Notes: generated by a model not told the origin, from the letters alone. DNA of 64,000 nt from Bigelowiella natans CCMP2755 (GCA_000320545.1 ADNK01002106.1:42501-106500), one strand, 5' to 3'. Counted from the stretch's first letter, positions 35,973 to 48,610 are shown. Program-made: numbers and translations.

Positions 35973-36784
35973 CTTTTAGCTTCTCACAATTTCATATCAT
36001 ACTCGTTTCTTCTGTTTTGCTGTTCATCCGCTACCAGATAATGCTGCTTAATATCATTGAGGTGATGTTGAGCATCATCGAGTCAGCGAAAAAGCTCAGT
36101 GCCGCCAAGAAGATCAAGGAATTTCTGCCTCGCACACGATGGGGGTTCTTCGTGTTCGCATTCCTCGAATTTACAACGCAGATCACAGCAGACTTAATGC
36201 GCGCAGAGGGCGTCGAATCTCCCGTGCTGATCATCTGCCAAGTTTACTTCATTGGGTTTGGGCTATTTCTTGCGTGCGGTTACTTGTGGTTCAGAGCCAC
36301 CGTGCAATCCGAATCGATGCAGTCCATTCGCCCGAAGCTGGCGGAGCTCGAACAACTAGCCACTTTCATTGGCGTCTTCAGCGTGATCTTCACGGTCATC
36401 AGCATAATTTCGATCATGACCGCGCTCTTGATGAATCTCGATGACGATTCGTACTTTATCTTAATGCTGTTGAAGCAGCTGGTTTCCTGCACTATTATCC
36501 AATCAATGCTGTACTCGATCCGCTCCTCTAACCAACAAACCAAGAAAGGTCATCACCGTAGGCCTAGCCAGAGAAGGGCGGCTTCGAATATCAACAGTAG
36601 TCATGGGAGCACATCGGCGGCAGGGATCAATATTTTCTCTCGAATCAGCCGTGCGTTCAGATCCCGCGGCGAATCTGTGCGTCTTGGACGAGTCGACGGA
36701 CTGGTCACGACAGGTCTAGGAAAGACACAAAATCATGCGGCTCCATCAAGCAGAAAGGCAAGCGAGGTTAAGTCGATGCCATAG
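32802..36784 (+). CDS. YHYH-domain seven-transmembrane protein, copy A
   Basis: Nine exons join in phase: 32802-32827, 32936-33405, 33544-34062, 34322-34446, 34518-34707, 34833-35009, 35140-35308, 35486-35861 and 36038-36784, giving 932 residues. A signal peptide (WICILFALLETCLGC) leads into an extracellular part. Residues about 245-338 are a Cys/Ser/Gly tract (repeats of GCSSSGCCSSSCC). Residues 381-399 are His/Cys-rich (HCRCHHGHNHHHHQCQIHQ). The YHYH domain follows: FDSCMGHVDAQHAYHYH near 430, GYALDGFPIMGPYD near 480, and DLCNGKQTPDGYRYFWTPT. From about residue 600 there are seven hydrophobic helices; helix 2 ends LSRVLFYFIDPF, reminiscent of plant THH1/TOM1-type 7TM proteins. The tail is basic and Ser-rich. 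Compared with copy B the C-terminus is shorter: a stop follows VKSMP. Likely plasma-membrane; metal binding is plausible from Cys/His content. Function unknown. Confidence 0.8.
33960..34060 (+). repeat. 42-base coding minisatellite in the Cys/Ser tract, copy A
   Basis: Two full 42-base units (33960-34001, 34002-34043) differ by one base, with a third partial unit to 34060. Each unit encodes 14 residues of Cys, Ser and Gly. The same array is at 53535-53635 on the other strand. Confidence 0.9.
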
Positions 36785-38568
36785 CGGCCGGTCCTCTTGC
36801 ATCCACAATGTCGCCCTTCAGCAGGTGCACGATGGAAAAAGAACATGAGTGTTCAACAGCCAGAGGGGGCAAATTTAGAACCCTCTCATCGGCAAAGGTT
36901 CGCAGAAGTGATCGTTCTTCATCGAAGTCAAGATGAAGAAGCATCAGCAGACGGAAAGAACAGTCCCCAATTCAACTACAGAATTAGGCAGTTTCAATGT
37001 GTGACATTATTTAGAATCGTAAATGCACTGAGGTTGTGATCTCAGCCTCACTGCACGTCCACACGAAATGCCATACATCTTTATAGCGGTTGGAACCTAG
37101 GACACCTTCATTTTTTCCATTCATATCCAAACATGCTCTCCTAAAAATGCATGCGCACATGCGCAAGGTTGACACCAGCGCGCACCTGTACAAATCATGC
37201 CAAGCACACAGCAGCATGTCAAGCAACTGGTTTTCATCGCTGCAGCACACACATGGCAAAACAAATTGTTCTTTGATTCACCCACACACGTGCGTATCAT
37301 GGACGCAGTGATGTTGTGTGTACATGACATGCACACTACTAGGACATTGCTAGATTGTGCGAGCATTGCACAGCTACATGTGCATGATGCATGACTGAAG
37401 TAAAAGAAGATGACTTCAATTCTTCTTTGAATAACATGCACGCGCAATCATTTTGACAAAAACATGTGCTGCGTGCCTGTGAATTTTGCCATGTCATTCT
37501 AGCAATTTAATTCAACAGTATCGTACGTGGACCCGATTGAGGTAGGCAAATATACAAAATTTTAGGTTGTGATTTTTTGGGTTGTTCCCTACCAAGCTAG
37601 CAAGAGCAGTAAAAAATTTGAAATTTGAAACAGGGATCAGGCATGTGTGCTGCTCTAGTGCTGCATGCGCATGCGCTGTCGCTGTGCTTCGACTGACGCG
37701 CGCAATGAGCATGAAAATGCATATAAGACAGCAACGCATCATTGCACTAATGATAGAGCCTGCTACAACCATTCCAACGGTGCTGCATGGAGTCGATGTC
37801 TGCACACAACATCGTTCATTGTGCTTGACAGAACGATGAGTTCCTCTACGGCGTGTACTTAGCACCATCGCAACACTCCTCCTCTGTCTGCACCGACCTC
37901 CTCATTCATTCTTCATTTCTGCATTTTGTTTCTCGAAAAAAAAATAAAGGCAGAAGCAAATCCATGTACAGCTGCAATGCTTTACAACCCGTGACTTGTA
38001 GCTAACATGCGCGGCACTTCCTTTCGCAGGTGATTTTGTAGCTGCTTTTCCATGGGTTGTAGCTGCGCAAATGCGCATCAGCACTCGGTGCTACTGACCC
38101 GCACTGAGACACGTGATTCGCGTGAGCAATCCCCCAGCTTCCTTCGATTACTTCTCTATCGTCGGTTTATCCTTATCTAAGAGGAGGAGATACAATTATT
38201 ATTAATATGTAAATTGATTGTTGATGAGGAAAAGGGTCGTCGTAGTTTGTACATAATACCATCATCGTCGCCCTTAGCTTCCACGTTCCGTTCGTACATC
38301 TAGTAGGAGGGGGCGACGCAGAACAAATAAACGCACGTCTTCATCAACAAGCGTCTTCAATGAATGAACGAATGAATGAAATCTCGAATGGATTGGTTGC
38401 GGACCTTCGCTCCCAAACAACACGCGTGAGCACGCACAGTACATGAACACAGCAAAAGATGCACATCACATCACACTGAATGAATGTCCACAACTGTCAC
38501 AATATCATCTCCTCCGTCCTCATCTGTGCTGTTCTCAATTTCCATCATCACCATCGTCATCACCACCG

Positions 38569-38602
<34 letters not shown>

Positions 38603-38609
38603 ATCGTGA
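36785..38609. other. Decayed end of the left arm, then spacer
   Basis: From 36785 to about 37000 the sequence still aligns with the last coding part of copy B but is out of frame, so it is a relic of the longer C-terminus. Weaker similarity continues to about 37210. Beyond that no gene is seen until the SDS22 stop at 38610. A CAT repeat lies at about 38571-38601. Confidence 0.5.
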
Positions 38610-39879
38610 TCATCGGAACAAACGTCTTACATCAGCATCCAACTGCGTCAGCGTCGGCAGAGCGTTCAGAACCTAGAAGGTGGTGATGGTGGTGTGATGG
38701 CTTCGTGTTTTGGCCTCACAGGTACTATTCCCAAGGCAATGAGTCCATCCAAAATAGATATCGCCAAGATTCGTTTTGCATGACGCTAATGCGATCAACG
38801 CTTGCCCAGTTGTTGAAACGCCGATGATGGTTGTATCCTCCTCCTCCTCCTCCTCCTCCTCCTCAAGCCCCCCTCACCTCCTTCCTGCTGCTGCTTCTTC
38901 ATGTAACTACTATTACTACGACTACTACCTTATTCTCGTAGTCGGGGTCCTTTGACAGAGGATTTTGCTCTAAATATATCGTTTTCAATTCCCTTGCCTT
39001 CGGGATGTACAGAAGGGGGGGGGGGGGGAAGATGATAAAAGTGAGGGGGAAAGAGCAGGAAAACGCGTTTTCATCAGGCTTTCAATCACACTATGTGCAC
39101 GTGTGCGCGCGCGCGCGCGCACATACTTTTAATAGGACTTATGATATAATGCCATATTGAAGAGGTGCCTGGTGCTGACCTTTATTTGTTTCAAATTTTC
39201 AAAATCGGTGAGGAAGTTGTTGTTCATCCAAAGCTCTTCCAGCTCAACCTTGTTTGTTGTTAGGGAGAGGCATGCAGGAGCAGCAAAAGGGGGGGGGGGA
39301 GAGGAGGAGGAGGAGAAGGAGGAGGAGGGAGGGAGAGAAAGATGTAGCGTCAGGCGTATCAAATGAAAATATCGCCTATACACACAACGATGATATACGT
39401 CTACCCACCAGAGCTTCGATGTTTTCAATTTTCTTTATCTGATTCCCCCCAAGATCCAACACCTATCGTGAACACAGAGCAGCAACAACATGCTCAATAA
39501 GCACTACTAGGTGCGTGCCATCATATCATCGAGATGGCGTCTCGTCATCATTTCTAGTGGATATTATTATGCCAAGGGTGAAAGGGTTAGAAGAGAGCGA
39601 CAAGTCATTCATCTCAATGCTGCTCTATAGTCCTCGCCAGGGAGGCATAAGGTAGCGCCAAGATGCAAGAAAGAAGAAGAATGTCTGCAAACAAATTCAC
39701 CACCACTAGCACTGCCGACACCACCACCACTATCCTCTTATTTTTCTTATTCGTCATCATCATCATCATCATCATCATTATCATCGTCGTCGTCGTCGTC
39801 ATTATCATCGGTTAGAACAACTTTAAGTTGAGGAATAGCATCGAATCCTTCCATGCGCTGGATCCCTGTACACACAAAT

Positions 39880-39936
<57 letters not shown>

Positions 39937-40104
39937 ATACGCAGCATATTAGGTACTACTACCACCACTACTACTACTACGACTACTTAAAGATACGGTG
40001 AACATGCTGCTGCTGTAATGTAGTATCTGTGATTCTCCAGGAACAACCGTTATGTGACAGGTAGAGCTCCTGTAGCATCGGTAATCCTTTCAGCCCGTCA
40101 CCTG

Positions 40105-40151
<47 letters not shown>

Positions 40152-40504
40152 CATATTTGTACGTGTTTTATACTTTAACTTTCACACATTTTGTTGTTGT
40201 GTGTGGGTGTAACCAGTGTAGTACCAGCAACAAAGATGCATTGAGTTTGCCGTTCATAAGGCACGATGCATTGGTTAATTGGTTGATTGGGTGGTGTGCG
40301 ACAAAAAAAGCAAGTAAACCACCGATTGTGACGACACGGTTGCTTTGCATGCTGAGCTTTTCTAAGCTCTTCAGTTCAAGTCCCTTTAGCTCCGTTATCT
40401 GCATGTGAGGGGGCAGCAGCAGCAGCAGCAGCAGGAGGAGGAGGAGGGGGAGGAAGAGGAGGAGGAGTAACAGCAGCAAGCCTAGCTTAACATCTCTTCC
40501 CTCA

Positions 40505-40540
<36 letters not shown>

Positions 40541-41175
40541 TCAAACTTATGCTCATGCCATCGCCACCGTCAAGGTCGTCATTATCATCGTCATCATCGT
40601 CTTCACCATCACCGAGATGCCGATAATTATAAAAGTGCATTACATATATAATATCGTATGTAAATTGTATGTGTGCAGCTACAGCACTTAGCACAGTGCA
40701 CGGCATCCAACCTTGTTGCGCCCGATGAATAGCTCCTTTAGATTCTGCAAGCATGAGGTGCGTTGTGTGAGTGAGTGAGTGTGTGTGTGTGTGTGTGTGT
40801 GTGCATGCATCGACCAACATGATGTGTTTGTTCCACTTGGAAAGGGGTACGACCCTTCTCCGAAAGAGAAAGAGATAACGAGAGAGAGAGAGAGAGAGAG
40901 AGGGGAGGGGAGAGAGAGTAGGGGCGGGGGGGGGGGGGGACACGGAGAAAGGGGAAAGAGTCACATCATCATCTAAGAAAGCACTGCCGCTTGGAGATAT
41001 TCCCTATTTTCCGCAGTCGGTTCGATCATGATCAGCAGGGAGGAAAGGAGATTTTACTCGATAGGTAGAGAGAGGAAGAAGAGAAGAAAGAGAGGAAGAG
41101 GACGGGTGGACATCATGTCGTCATCATCATCATTATCATCCTCATCATCGTTGTGCTGTTGCTTTGTTGTATATG

Positions 41176-41212
<37 letters not shown>

Positions 41213-42153
41213 TACTACAACTGATGAATAATACTAATACCAAGCTCAAGCATCTCGAGGTGCTTCAGGCTGTCTAGGCCCTCAATCGTGGTGATTTTGT
41301 TCTGGCAATAGCAGCAGCAGCAGTAGTTGAGATTACGATGACGATGTTGATGATGATGATAGTTGAAATAATGATGGTTATGATTCTGTAAAATGCTTGT
41401 TGTTGTTGTTGTTGTTATTGTTGTTGTTGTAGTGTAGTTGTTCGAATGGTCATGCTGAGGGTAGGGTAGTAGAGCGACAGAAACCAAGCAATGGTGACCT
41501 CTAGCAAACATCAATTTCTCGGTCACGTATAATATCAATAGTTGGTGCGGGGGTCATATCTGCTGCTGCTGCTGCTGCTACTACTACTACAACTTCATCG
41601 TATAACAACAATAATGATACTTACAGCGATCAGATACAGATGAGTCAACGTGTCCTGGAGAGACGACAGATTTTCGATCTTTCGGATCTTTATGGGGAAG
41701 GGGGGTGGGTGGGGAAGGGGTAATATAGAGTCTTAGTTGTCACAAAAACAGTGCATTTGGTTACGTGATGATGTTTTGCCTAATTAGAGAGAGGGAGGGA
41801 GGGAGAGAGAGAGAGGCAGAGAGAAGCAGAGAGGGAGAACAGAGGGAGGGAAAGAGGGAGACCTCTATCCGTCTCCCTCCTCCTCTTCCTCTTCCCAAAT
41901 ATTTTCTTCTCTTTTGGAGAGGAAGAGAATAGAAGTAATTACTGCTACCTCATTGAACGACAAGTCCAGCGATGTCAGAGCAGGGCATTCATCCAAACCG
42001 TCTATCTTCGAGATCTTGTTCTCGTATCTTATTGTGTTGTTGCATGGGGAGGAGACAGACAACCAGTGGACATTGATATTTGCGGCGCGTAGTGTGCATA
42101 GTGTTCAGAGTACACGGATGATGCATCAACATTATGTTAGACATCAATATGTT

Positions 42154-42198
<45 letters not shown>

Positions 42199-42525
42199 GT
42201 GTGTGAGTGTGTTAAAATCTCATGTGCAGAGAACAGTCGAAAGGAAGTAAAAAACATAGCAAACAACACCACGAGTACATTCTCTTCACTCACAGGTCCA
42301 GCTCCTTAAGAGACCGCATCTTGCTCAACCGAGAAATCTCCCCGATTGCATTCGTCCTGTACAGAGGGGGGGGGGGAGCAGGATCGTAAATTATACGGTA
42401 CGGTGTGAGAAGCGAAATTGACATGGAATGATATATTTTTGTCACCGAAGAGTAAGTTTCTGTAGCTTTTCGAGACCCGAAATACCCTTTGGGATCATCC
42501 TACAACAGAAAACAAACCTCAAATA

Positions 42526-42578
<53 letters not shown>

Positions 42579-42582
42579 AAGA

Positions 42583-42621
<39 letters not shown>

Positions 42622-43644
42622 GACCGGAGCCTTTCGTTGGTTAGATCGATCTCAGGGATGTTTGGAGCGAATTTGAGATCAGGATCGTCTCTTCATCCGC
42701 CCATAAATAAGAAGAAAGCCAGAGAGGGAGGATAGGAGGATAGTGATGAGAATGAGAATGATGATGATGATGATGATGATGATGATAATTAAATATGATA
42801 GCATTAAGAAGTATCATGACCGCACACTCACAAATACATACATGCATATAGAGGGGGAGGGTGAGAGAAGAGGAGAGAAGGTTTGGAGTGACCCATTTAG
42901 GTTAATTTTTCAGAGCATAAGGAGGAGAGAAGATGGGCATCATCAGGGATTCTTAAATCTCCACTCACGTATTCTCTGTCTTTTTGGTCTCGTGCTCGCT
43001 GAACAAATTACACATACAGTTTTGTAATTTCTCAGAGAAACATCTCAAAAGAGACACAAGTGTGAAACGCTAGATCTTTGCGTTGCCTCACTTGCCATAT
43101 CTCCATCTCTCCCTGCCTCTCTCTTTCCTTTATGTTTGATATGTGCATACCTGCATGTGCCTCCATGCCCGTGACCATGGCCGTGTCCGTGGCTGTGACC
43201 GTGGTCTTTTCAGTCAAAGTACGAAAAAAAAGTTTATATCTTCAAGTATATGTCAAAAGCAATATGCCTTGTCAGCAATAGTAATCTTGCATGCCGCAAA
43301 GAGCCCTTGCAAGCTCAAAATATGGGTTTGTAATGATCAATTCAGAGGGGGCGAAAGCATCATTCCTTCATTCTTGAATACTCATGCGCAGATATGCACA
43401 GGGCTCGGGAAAAACGCGTAATCGCGAGCATTTGCGCACACATGGCAGGCATCCAATTTCCATCCGAGTCTGGTACATTTCAATACTGACATCTCTTTTT
43501 AATCTAATTGACAAACTGTCGACCTTCAGCGTCAGCATCTGGCTTATTGGTGGCGACTCGCACCGAGCCGAAGATTTGAATGTCGGGTTTCTTGTTTGCG
43601 CTCTCCTTTGCCTCCGTCTCCCCTTTTGGCACCTCGTTTTTCAT
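38610..43644 (-). CDS. SDS22: Leucine-rich protein phosphatase 1 regulator SDS22 (PPP1R7)
   Basis: Sixteen exons, fifteen with defined borders: 43644-43524, 42688-42625, 42499-42446, 42356-42294, 42027-41949, 41687-41625, 41301-41241, one near 41020-40990, 40744-40712, 40398-40323, 40101-40048, 39865-39822, 39462-39409, 39248-39180, 38997-38929 and 38672-38610. The protein is about 335 residues. An acidic N-terminus is followed by about eleven 22-residue SDS22-type repeats (IxxIEGLxxLxxLxxLxLxxN). Stretches such as LSMQSNR, ELYLSHNGIQ, LEELWMNNNFLTDF, YLEQNPLSKDPDY and ALPTLTQLDA match human PPP1R7 nearly residue for residue. SDS22 binds PP1 catalytic subunit during its maturation and in mitosis. 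Most introns carry simple repeats. The exon near 41.0 kb (NRLRKIGNIS) lacks a proper AG acceptor at the expected place. Confidence 0.92.
39870..39936. repeat. Compound (CA)n(TA)n(CA)n microsatellite
   Basis: CA units, then TA units, then CA units, in an intron of the SDS22 gene. Confidence 0.9.
42536..42618. repeat. (TG)n followed by (GA)n microsatellite
   Basis: A TG run to about 42577 passes through a short A/G-rich link into a GA run ending near 42618. It lies in an SDS22 intron, directly next to the exon border at 42625. Confidence 0.9.
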
Positions 43645-44695
43645 CGCGTCGTCGCCGTCTTCGTCGTCGGTCGGTGTATCGTTTGAATTATGCTTTCGCG
43701 GGAGCAGCTATAGAAATTCGAATCTGGGCAGGAAGATTGGGAAATAAATTCTACGAAATATTTGGCACAATGTGTTGTCCCCAAGTACAAGTACGGCGAA
43801 CAATGAATCCAGCCAAGCGTATTTCCCGAAAAGCGCTCTCTTCTTTTATCCGTAGAATTTCCAATCGAATGATTTTTTTAGAATTTGCTTCCGAAGGACA
43901 AAGCTTTCTCCTCTGAGACAAAGCTTTCTCCATGAGAGACAAATCTATCACATGTGAGTCGCATGAGGAGGACACAAGAGGAATTGTCTGATGCGACATC
44001 GCCATCATGCACAATTCAGCTGTGAACATTGAACATTGAACTTTGAACTTTGAACTTTGATGTGACCATCGCCCAGCCACTACGTTCTTGTGTGTGCACT
44101 TTGGCACTCGCCACACGCCACATTGCAGTCCGCACGCCACGCCCCGCTGGCCCCCGCGCCTACCAACTGGTTTGCTCACGTGACAACTAGCTAGCTAGCA
44201 CTCAACTGACACGTTCTCGAGATCACAGAAAAACTGAGCGGAAAGCTTTCACGTTCACTTGCTAGCTTGGTTGCAAGTTGAGTTGTCAAGACCGGAGGAG
44301 AACACAACGTGGTGGCTGAACACGCAACGCTGTCCATCATCACAATTGATCATTGCGCGCGGTTGCACTTGCTCTCATCGCACAAGTTTTGAAAGCTCAT
44401 CAAGGTTTGCACGTGCGCTGGCATGCTCTGGTGCTGACAATTTCGTGTCATTGTGAAGTTTCAGCATGCACGCGCGCCAAAATTGCTGGAGCATCGCTGA
44501 ATCGAAAACATCGATTCATCTTGTCATCATGCGGGAGCAGAATTGAAGCTCTGTCCAATGGTTGCAGCAGTGATGCTGCACACTTGACAACGGAGTCACA
44601 CAACGCATGCACAAAGACGTGCGCGCACATCTCGGCCGCCTTTGTTCTCTTTGTGCCATCTCTCGTCTCCACCCTCTCATCCAGGGAAACACACA

Positions 44696-44736
<41 letters not shown>

Positions 44737-44827
44737 TCACTCACACTCACACAACGCATGCACAGGCAATGCTGAGCACGCACTTCCACAGTGCGGATGC
44801 ATGCACACCGCCAATGCAAGCACTCAT

Positions 44828-44858
<31 letters not shown>

Positions 44859-45000
44859 ATGCACAAATGATATTGCACAATTGCACACATTGAATCACGC
44901 GATGGATTTTGGTTGCAACATTGTTGACATCTGAATTGACACCAGCCTTTGAGCGCACAAACACACAACGACCACACGTCTGATGTGCCAAGAGCACTAG

Positions 45001-45039
<39 letters not shown>

Positions 45040-45057
45040 GTATTCTGCGTTTGATGA
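43645..45057. other. Spacer with CA repeats, no gene seen
   Basis: Contains the probable SDS22 promoter, tandem copies of a gaactttgaactttga-like motif at about 44038-44060, and CA runs at about 44699-44732, 44829-44852 and 45002-45038. ORFs here are repeat translations. Confidence 0.45.
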
Positions 45058-45465
45058 TCATTCTGGTAACCCATGCACTTCAAATTCTGCGGTGCCATCG
45101 TGCACTGCCTTCGCTATGTCCCACAAACTTGCAACCCTCTCATTGCTTGCTACCCCCTGAAAAGCCTTCCGTCTCCTCTCTACATCATTCATCACTCCAT
45201 CAACCGTCACAGAGTCTTTTCCATACATCATACGCACGTTCGGACCCCGTTTACACATGTTCAGACACTCGACCTCATGAACCTCAACGCTCCCACCTTG
45301 CGTTTTTTCAAGACCCTTGAACGATTTTACGGGGTTAAACGAGCCCCTGCATCGTCCCAAACAACTGCTTCCACCACAGACCATTACCTTTAGTGGGTGG
45401 TTTGTCGTAGCACTGGGTGTCACCAGGGACATCATCGCATGCAAAATCAACGACGAGGTCCACAT
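45058..45465 (-). CDS. Thioredoxin-like [2Fe-2S] ferredoxin
   Basis: Single exon of 135 residues from ATG 45465. The core reads KVMVCGGSSCLGRC and then VEVHEVECLNMCKRGPNV. The pattern, two cysteines early, then CLxxC followed by a GPNV loop, is that of thioredoxin-fold [2Fe-2S] ferredoxins, including the domain fused to hydrogenase/NuoE subunits and the plant and algal plastid versions. It would carry electrons through one 2Fe-2S cluster. The first 25 residues are hydrophobic and Ser/Thr-rich and could be a targeting peptide, so plastid or mitochondrial location is likely but unproved. An extra cysteine (LGRC) sits in the first loop. The partner enzyme is not encoded nearby. Confidence 0.72.
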   Translation of the reverse strand: MWTSSLILHAMMSLVTPSATTNHPLKVMVCGGSSCLGRCRGSFNPVKSFKGLEKTQGGSVEVHEVECLNMCKRGPNVRMMYGKDSVTVDGVMNDVERRRKAFQGVASNERVASLWDIAKAVHDGTAEFEVHGLPE

Positions 45466-45881
45466 GTCTGTGGTGGTGGTGCAGGGCCCCAGCTAGTGAG
45501 CCGAGAAGTTAAACATGGATAAAAGCGGCTATAGGGTTCCTACAAAAATACCGGGATTCGAAGTGGTTCGTATCGTCCCGATAAATGCGGGAAGCCGTAT
45601 GCCAGAATTCCATCGAGCAAGGGCGAGAGTGACTCTGTAGAATTGGAAGGGAACATTCGAGTACGTCATGGAAAACTGTGCCAAAGTAGAAAAAATCACC
45701 GATGAAATCATGCACGAGTGAAACCAATCTGGATCTACTCAAAAAAACAATGGCTGCTCGTCGTTCTTCCCGAGGCCTGTTCTATTGGACGCCGAACGAC
45801 CCCGCAACGAGGAGGCGGAAAAAGACTCTCCCCCCTTGGGATGTAAAATAAAATTATCTTATTCTCTCTCTGTAAAACTTG
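45466..45881. other. Divergent promoter region
   Basis: Separates the ferredoxin (minus) and the SPICE-like gene (plus). No coding ORF is seen. Confidence 0.4.
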
Positions 45882-46290
45882 ATGAAGTTTTTCCCTGCTC
45901 AGGGCACCATCCATGATCTTTCGAAGTACCGACTCTCCCAAAAAGAACTGGTGAGGGAATAGCCAACCTGCGCGGCATGCATGCGATTGTGATCAATTGC
46001 AACTTAATGTAGCACGCTTATTTTCCGATTCGTGATTTTTATTCCCCTAACCCTAAGAAATTGAAGCGTCAGTCCCGGAAGTCCAAACACACCAGCAGCG
46101 GTGGGTTGCGTGATAATGAAGAAGCTAAAAGTACGAAGGCATGCAACGTGGCAACCATTGATCGGGATAATGTTAAGAAGATGGATGTGCTCGAGGGAAA
46201 TAACGGCTCTGTTTTGGTAGTAAACATTTCTCCAACCCTCCCTTTAATTTTGAGATATGCAATGTGTAGGTATAAACACATGCAAATAAA

Positions 46291-46346
<56 letters not shown>

Positions 46347-48564
46347 TAGGGCGACAGAAATACAGCTTTAGAGGGCAAGGTTGCACAAGTTGCTCCTACC
46401 ACCTATACATCGGGAAAGGAAAATCAAACAAGAGCTAACAGGAGTGGGGACGAGAGCAAAGGGACATCTGATGGCAATGACGATGAAATTTTACCTGACA
46501 GCGGTGGAGACGAACACAAGGAGCATGGGGCCCAAATAGACCCCAAGGATACATTCAAGCGCTGGGTTGAAGGTGAGTCACGTCATCTGTTTATTTTACC
46601 GTCATTACATTCGGATTTCCATTTAGAGAGAGCCAAAAAAACCAAATGCAAGATTATTTTACAGAAGAATCAAAAATTGAATGCACGACTGTAAAGAAAT
46701 TTATTGACAATTCATGGCTTTTTTCATACAGACCGCCAAAGGCGTCGAGAAAGTACCTTGATCAAAGCGCATCCAATCGTGACTCGGAATCCGCATCTTA
46801 CCGGTTCCCTCACTGACTCTCTCCCTTCTGCGATCATCCACCAGCACGGATCTCCTCTCGAAGTACGGCCTTCCCCAGCACCTTTCCAGGCCGATCGCGT
46901 GAATGGTATAATAGCTGAGAATAGTGGCAGCAGTCCAGGCGGTAGTGCTAGTGAAGAAAATGGCGACCTGAAAGGCGCTATCGCTCGTCTGGCCTCCCAT
47001 CCGATTGAGAAGAGTCAGGGAGTATCCGCTCCTACGGTTTCCAAGGGAACCGAAGGTAACGACTACAAAGGAGAGGAGGGAAACTACAAAGGCTCAGACG
47101 CAGTCCTAACCGAAATGCCACCAGAGGATATCGCACATCGGCTGGAGATAGCGGGGAGAATGACGGCATTAGGCAGAAGAAGGGGCTCGGATGTGCCAGG
47201 GATGGAAATGGTAGAAGAAGAGGCTCCGGAGGTTACAGAGACGATGCAAGCACTATCCCGACTAGAGCAGGTCCTTGGTCGACGTCCGCCGCAGGTTCTG
47301 AGCAACATTGATTTCTATCCCGTGGCCGCCTCACACATATGTGTTTTTATGCGTTCATGATTTCTTCAAGCGCCATGTTTGATTTACTCGCACTATATAA
47401 CGATAGGGATGTCGCCATCAGAGCACATCACTCGTAGGCGTTCTTGACGCAGTCACTCTTCACATCTCAGAGGTTGGTGGTTTAGGAGATACAGTTATGT
47501 ATCTATGAATGTTGGCACAGACTACCACGTATCTCTCTCTCTCCCTCTCTGTCTCTCTCTTTTCCTCTATTTTCTTCCCACATAATGTCTGTTACGCTTC
47601 ATTGCAAATATATTCATCATCTTCTTTGTCCATATATACCACGATGCTCGCCCCCCCATAACTATATCGTGATCCTGTATCACTGTTACAGATGGGCAGG
47701 AAGATGGCGGAGGAGGACGACTTCCGGAACGTTGTCATGAAACTACTCGACACTTCCAATCAGCAACTACAAATCATCAACAAAGTAAGTTTAAATTAGA
47801 GCGGATACCATGACATTTGATCCCTTCGCTCCTCGGAGGTTGGCGTCGTCCATCTCTTTAGAATCCCGAAAACAGCGTGGATTGAGGGGAGAGATTGCTC
47901 CTTTTTGAAATAGAAAGTTGTACGTCCTGTTTGTGCTTGCGTTGTATCGGATTAAAAGAAGTTCCACCGCCGAGTCCCTTCATCCCCGGCCCTCTCACAC
48001 GCACACGCACACGCACACGCACACGCACACGCACACGCACACGCACACGCACAAAATGATATTCCTCCTTCGTACGCCAGCAAATGAAGTGTGTGGAGAA
48101 CGAGAACCTGGAGCTGAGATCTCAGGTTATTCATGCATACAACACACGCACAGCAGCCCAAAGCATTTCAATTCCCTCACTAACGAGCACCGGAAAAGAA
48201 GATAATCTTCCTAGATCGACTTTAGAGCGGTCACATGCCAATGCCCATTGATCTTGTACGTGTGATAGGGGGAGATTAACCTCGAGAGACTCTTAACAAT
48301 ACTGCTTGGAAATTATGGTGTGATTCAAGGTCGAGGCCCTCCGCGACAGGCAAGAGGAGTTAACAGAACAACTACGTACGCTAAGGCAGCAGCAGCAAAG
48401 ACCAAAGGGAGAAAGCGGGAGGGAAGGAGGAGGAGGGAGGGACTATCGCTCCGAGAATAAGGTGCTAAGAAACTCACATCGTGGAGATATTTTATGTTCG
48501 CATACAACACACACACATCCTTACCAAACATACCAAATATACCTAGCTTATACTGATTCGAATA

Positions 48565-48610
<46 letters not shown>

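Larger units (their letters stand above)
32733..37210 (+). repeat. Left arm of a large inverted repeat
   Basis: This arm matches the reverse complement of about 50360-54880. Between 32812 and about 36640 the two arms are nearly identical, including introns; left plus right positions sum to 87595, 87597, 87589 and 87591 in successive blocks, the steps being length changes in CA repeats. Outside that core the match is still visible but diverged, with substitutions and indels, out to about 32733 and 37210. Confidence 0.92.

Noticed and set aside
36797-37039. 80-codon ORF behind YHYH copy A
   Set aside because: It is the out-of-frame remnant of the C-terminal tail present in copy B, not a separate gene.
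45540-45610. tRNA-like T-arm sequence (gggattcgaa)
   Set aside because: No cloverleaf could be completed on either strand.
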